Assembly: GCA_947493695.1 (NCBI GenBank)
Contig: CANLSF010000002.1
Coordinates: 1,116,001 to 1,180,000, forward strand
DNA: 64,000 nt
Source: an uncultured Kiloniellaceae bacterium
GTDB lineage: Bacteria > Pseudomonadota > Alphaproteobacteria > Kiloniellales > Kiloniellaceae
Reading direction: 5' to 3'
Part shown: piece by piece, positions 61,014 through 64,000 of the stretch
Layout of the letters: every line of letters starts with the position of its first letter
How positions within the stretch are numbered: the stretch's first letter is position 1
Translations under genes and position numbers: made by a program
Notes under the pieces: model-generated
The model's input: the letters and a program-made list of their open reading frames with translations, nothing else
The model's database searches: none
Told to the model about the DNA's origin: nothing

Positions 61014-61859
61014 ATGCAGACGCCCGTTGCAGCCGGAACACGCGCCGACTTGAAATGCTCATGCATCCGGCTGCTCTGCGCGCTGTTTCTGACAGCCCCT
61101 CTCTTGGCCGCGCCTGCCGCAAACGCACAGGACATGACAGCAGAGCAGGTCATGGCGCAGCTAACCAGCGATGCGAAGGAATCAAAGAAACCGGACTTCT
61201 CCGGGCGGGACCTCTCGGGCCTCAATCTTTCGGGCCTGGACTTTCTGGCAGCAAACCTGCGCGGGACCATTCTGAAAGACAGCGATCTTTCTGAAGCCAA
61301 TCTGCGCGGCGTCGAGGCGCAGAAGGCAGACCTGACCGGCGCGAAGCTCACCGGGGCGAACCTGGATCTGGCGATCTTCCGCAAGGCGACACTGGTGGGG
61401 GCCGATCTGCGCAATGCCAGCGCCTTCTCGACCGTCTTTGCCGAGAGCGATATGTCGGATACGGATCTGCGCGGCGCGCGGCTGGTCTCGAACTTCGAGC
61501 GCGCAAAACTGCACAATGCCAACCTCTCCGGCGCAACGCTCTCTGCAGACATGAAGAACCAGCCCATGGGGCTGATGCGGGTTTCACTGATCAAGGCGGA
61601 CCTGACCGGCGCCAATCTGGAAAATGCCGATCTGGCCATGGGCATGCTCGAATTCGCCAACTTCACGAACGCCACACTGACCGGCGCGAACCTGATGCGC
61701 GTGGAAGCAGCAGGCGCCCGCTTCACAGGGGCCGAACTCACCGGAGCGGTCTTCCGCAAAGCAGACATCGAAAGCGCGCGCTTCAACGGCGCCAGCGGGG
61801 TCGATCAGATCGTGGATCTCGATCAGGCGCTGAACGTAAAATACGCCACGTTTGATTAA
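61014..61859 (+). CDS. Exported pentapeptide-repeat protein
   Basis: 281 residues from the ATG at 61014, preceded by GGAG. Signal peptide with core LLCALFLTAPLLAAPAANAQ. From about residue 65 it is a run of A(D/N)LxG-type pentapeptides forming a right-handed quadrilateral helix: FSGRDLSGLNLSGLDFLAAN, ADLTGAKLTGANLDLAIF, ADLTGANLENADLAM, and ATLTGANLMRVEAAGARF near the end. Between GST/DapA and the PQQ relay genes; such proteins recur near PQQ clusters but their role is unknown. Stop is 11 bases before the metallohydrolase gene. Confidence 0.92.
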   Translation: MQTPVAAGTRADLKCSCIRLLCALFLTAPLLAAPAANAQDMTAEQVMAQLTSDAKESKKPDFSGRDLSGLNLSGLDFLAANLRGTILKDSDLSEANLRGVEAQKADLTGAKLTGANLDLAIFRKATLVGADLRNASAFSTVFAESDMSDTDLRGARLVSNFERAKLHNANLSGATLSADMKNQPMGLMRVSLIKADLTGANLENADLAMGMLEFANFTNATLTGANLMRVEAAGARFTGAELTGAVFRKADIESARFNGASGVDQIVDLDQALNVKYATFD

Positions 61860-61870
61860 GGCAGCACAAA

Positions 61871-62791
61871 ATGCGCCTTCCCCTGATCGCAATCCTGCTG
61901 CTCCTGCAAACCTCCCTCGTTCGAGCAGAGGTCGTTCCCGCAGAAGTTACCGAAGTCGCGCCAGGGGCCTTTGTGCGGCACGGCGTTCACGCCCTGATCG
62001 ATAAAGACAACGCCGGGGGCATTGCCAATATCGGCTTCATCATCGGCAAGGAGAGCATTGCGGTCATCGACAGCGGCGGCAGCTTTCTGGACGGTGCGCG
62101 CCTGCGGGCCGCGATCAAGCTGCGCAGCGACCTGCCGATCCGTTACGTTATCAACAGCCATGTCCATCCGGACCACATCTTCGGCAACGCCGCTTTCCTG
62201 CAGGACAATCCCAGCTTTATCGGCCACCGCAACCTGCCCCGGGCAATGCAGGCCCGCGGCGCCCACTATCTGGAAGCCAACAAGCTGTTGTTGGACGCGG
62301 AAGCCTTCGAAGGCACGGAGATCATCCTGCCGTCACAACTGGTCGAAGGCCAAAGCATCATCGATCTGGGGGAACGGCGTCTGATCCTGGATGCTCATAA
62401 AACCGCCCATACCGATGCTGATCTGACGGTCCTGGATGAAACCACGAGCACGCTCTGGACCGGCGACCTTCTGTTCCAGAAACATCTGCCGGTGGTGGAT
62501 GGCCGCCTGAAGGGTTGGCTCGAAGTGATGAAGAAACTCGAAGCCCTGCCGGCGACACGCGTCGTAGCAGGTCACGGTCCCGTTTCCCTGCCCTGGCCCG
62601 AAGCGCTTGCGCCGCAACGGGCCTACCTGACCAAGCTGGCGGCGGATCTGCGCAGGCTGATCACGGAAGGCAAAACCATGCGCAATGCATCGGATGAGGC
62701 CGGGCAGTCGGAAAAAGACAAGTGGCTGTTGTTTGAGGAATTCAATACCCGAAATGCGACGGCGGGCTTCGCTGAACTCGAATGGGAATAA
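61871..62791 (+). CDS. Quinoprotein relay system zinc metallohydrolase (MBL fold)
   Basis: 306 residues, exported (MRLPLIAILLLLQTSLVRAE). Metallo-beta-lactamase fold with the zinc motif HVHPDH near residue 97 (YVINSHVHPDHIFGNAAF), a His in DAHKTAHTDADLTVLD, and VVAGHGPVSLPW near residue 235 for the last ligand. It fits the SoxH-related family described as a zinc metallohydrolase of quinoprotein relay systems, which co-occurs with fused SoxYZ-like carriers and PQQ dehydrogenases. Adjacent to just such a carrier. Substrate unknown. Confidence 0.85.
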   Translation: MRLPLIAILLLLQTSLVRAEVVPAEVTEVAPGAFVRHGVHALIDKDNAGGIANIGFIIGKESIAVIDSGGSFLDGARLRAAIKLRSDLPIRYVINSHVHPDHIFGNAAFLQDNPSFIGHRNLPRAMQARGAHYLEANKLLLDAEAFEGTEIILPSQLVEGQSIIDLGERRLILDAHKTAHTDADLTVLDETTSTLWTGDLLFQKHLPVVDGRLKGWLEVMKKLEALPATRVVAGHGPVSLPWPEALAPQRAYLTKLAADLRRLITEGKTMRNASDEAGQSEKDKWLLFEEFNTRNATAGFAELEWE

Positions 62792-62908
62792 CACAACTTT
62801 AAGTTAGATGACTCTCGTTGCTCACACGTCGAGGGTGACGAAACCGCCAAATTGGCATAGAATAGAGACCGCTTTAAACGACAGCGACCAGGTGAATGGA
62901 GTGAGAGT

Positions 62909-63790
62909 ATGAGCGTTTTTGACCCGGTGAAGACAAAGATGACGCGGCGGTTGTTCGCGTCTCTGGCCCTTGTCGCTGCTGCAGGTTTTTCCGCCGGTCC
63001 GGCCTTTGCCGCCGAGGATACCTGGTCAGATCTCAAGGAAGATATCTATGGAGACCGGCCAATTCTGGACGGTAAGGACTGGGTGCAGCTGGAAGCACCC
63101 TACCGCGCCCATGATGCCGCTGTGGTGCCGATCGATATCGCCGCCCTGCGCCCTCAGGAAAAAGACCGCTTCATCAAGAGCATCACTTTGGTGATCGACG
63201 AGAACCCGGCGCCGGTTGCCGCCGTCTTTCACCTGGGCAAATCCATCGGCCTCGCCTCGCTCTCCACCCGGGTGCGGGTGAATGCCTATTCCCACGTCCG
63301 GGCCATAGCCGAAGCCAACGACGGGCAACTCTATATGGTCAGCCGCTTTGTGAAGGCGTCGGGCGGCTGCTCGGCACCGGCAACCAAGGATCCCGATGAG
63401 GCCCTGGCCAGCATGGGCAAAATGAAGCTGCGGCAGTTCGCCATGACGCCGAAACCCGAAGCCTCCTCAGCCCCCGCGCCGGCCAAAGCAGAGATGAGTG
63501 AGCTGCGCGAAGCCCAGATCATGATTCGTCACCCGAACCATTCCGGTCTGCAGATGGACCAGCTCACGCGCTACTTCGTTCCCGCGCACTACGTCAGCGA
63601 TATTGAAGTGCGGCAGGGCGATGAACTGCTTCTCTCGGTCGAGGGTGCCATCTCGCTCAGCGAGGATCCGTCAATCCGCTTTCACTACCTGCCGAACGGC
63701 AGCAGTGAACTGAAAGTCGTGATCGAAGACACGGAAGAACAGGTTTTCACCAAATCCTGGGCGATCCAGGCGTCACAATCAGGCTCCTGA
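62909..63790 (+). CDS. Quinoprotein dehydrogenase-associated SoxYZ-like carrier protein
   Basis: 293 residues. Signal peptide FASLALVAAAGFSAGPAFAA after a twin-Arg (MTRRLF), so Tat or Sec export is possible. First half resembles SoxY (DLKEDIYGDRPILDGKDWVQ then AVFHLGKSIGLASLSTRVRV) and ends in GGCS near residue 152 where free SoxY has its C-terminal GGCG; the second half resembles SoxZ (LREAQIMIRHPNHSGLQMDQ, YFVPAHYVSDIEVRQGDE). The fusion places the swinging Cys in the middle of one chain. In this family the carrier is thought to work with a quinoprotein rather than in thiosulfate oxidation (family knowledge). Confidence 0.9.
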   Translation: MSVFDPVKTKMTRRLFASLALVAAAGFSAGPAFAAEDTWSDLKEDIYGDRPILDGKDWVQLEAPYRAHDAAVVPIDIAALRPQEKDRFIKSITLVIDENPAPVAAVFHLGKSIGLASLSTRVRVNAYSHVRAIAEANDGQLYMVSRFVKASGGCSAPATKDPDEALASMGKMKLRQFAMTPKPEASSAPAPAKAEMSELREAQIMIRHPNHSGLQMDQLTRYFVPAHYVSDIEVRQGDELLLSVEGAISLSEDPSIRFHYLPNGSSELKVVIEDTEEQVFTKSWAIQASQSGS

Positions 63791-63812
63791 AGACTAAGCG
63801 AAATGCCGGTGA

Positions 63813-64000
63813 TCAGAAGCAGCGAATCTCGGCTTCCGCCTGCGCGCGTTTCAAGTCAGCAACGACATTTTTAAAGCTGGACCCGACCCGGAAAACCGAG
63901 CCTTTTTCGCCGCCCAGATGACGCATCTGGAGAACCGTCTCGGCTTCCACATAGCGATCGTAGGGCAGGATCGACGCAATAATGTCAATGCTGCAGGAGC
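63813..64000 (-). CDS. C-terminal end of an unidentified protein (cut by window edge)
   Basis: The minus strand is open from the window edge to a TGA at 63815-63813. The 62 visible residues include CSIDIIASILPYDRYVEAET, RHLGGEKGSVFRVGSSFKNV and the end AEAEIRCF. It converges on the SoxYZ-like carrier gene. Composition and frame openness support a real gene; the family is not recognisable from this fragment. Two Cys residues are present. Confidence 0.6.
   Translation of the reverse strand, partial: SCSIDIIASILPYDRYVEAETVLQMRHLGGEKGSVFRVGSSFKNVVADLKRAQAEAEIRCF

Overview
The window looks like chromosomal DNA of a GC-rich (about 60% by eye), probably marine alphaproteobacterium, most like the Rhodospirillales group. 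The grounds are the gene families present (HemP/Hmu haem uptake, a SoeABC-like sulfite-oxidising enzyme, tripartite tricarboxylate transporter, XoxF with its PQQ-associated cluster), dense operons with 4-base ATGA overlaps, and codon use. No rRNA, tRNA, CRISPR array, insertion sequence or prophage was recognised.

Layout. (1) 1-7372, minus strand: a haem acquisition operon hemP-hmuR-hmuS-hmuT-hmuU-hmuV ending in a TonB-type gene cut by the left edge, with a Fur-like palindrome upstream. (2) 7802-8767: a 2-hydroxyacid dehydrogenase. (3) 8804-23853: a C2-sulfonate/sulfite module. It holds a LysR regulator divergent from a tripartite tricarboxylate transporter (tctC-tctB-tctA), a CoA-acylating aldehyde dehydrogenase resembling SauS, an ADP-forming acyl-CoA ligase pair (SucC/SucD fold), then a SoeABC-like cytoplasmic sulfite-oxidising molybdoenzyme and a SulP anion transporter. 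Together they could import sulfoacetate, activate it, reduce it to sulfoacetaldehyde, oxidise the sulfite released by an Xsc encoded elsewhere, and move out sulfate. (4) 23879-28254: a single-subunit molybdopterin oxidoreductase and an N,N-dimethylformamidase-like protein, apparently one operon. (5) 28385-32669: a secreted subtilisin-like protease with a 52-residue acidic tract, divergent from an ECF sigma/anti-sigma pair and a secreted protein of unknown function.

(6) 32736-63790: a PQQ/lanthanide alcohol-oxidation region. It contains a small lipoprotein pair, a nitrate/taurine-type ABC importer, a DUF3280-like protein, the PQQ-associated ABC system (binding protein, beta-propeller, ATPase, ABC-2 permease), an SRPBCC protein, a CxxCW-family protein, XoxJ, XoxG and XoxF. 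XoxF has the extra Asp diagnostic of lanthanide-dependent methanol dehydrogenases. The cluster is interrupted by accessory genes (42425-49588: old yellow enzyme with ArsR, GNAT, LysE, a membrane protein with an HTH regulator and a striking inverted repeat, argC, and two DJ-1 family genes). Beyond xoxF lie two AT-richer unknown genes, an acyl-CoA synthetase/TetR/GST group and a DapA-family gene. The PQQ theme then resumes with a pentapeptide-repeat protein, a quinoprotein-relay zinc metallohydrolase and a fused SoxYZ-like carrier. The right edge cuts one further minus-strand gene.

As a whole the window describes a heterotroph able to oxidise methanol or other alcohols with a lanthanide enzyme and to use C2 organosulfonates, with iron obtained as haem. 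Family assignments are from motifs read by eye; substrate assignments are inferences unless stated otherwise.
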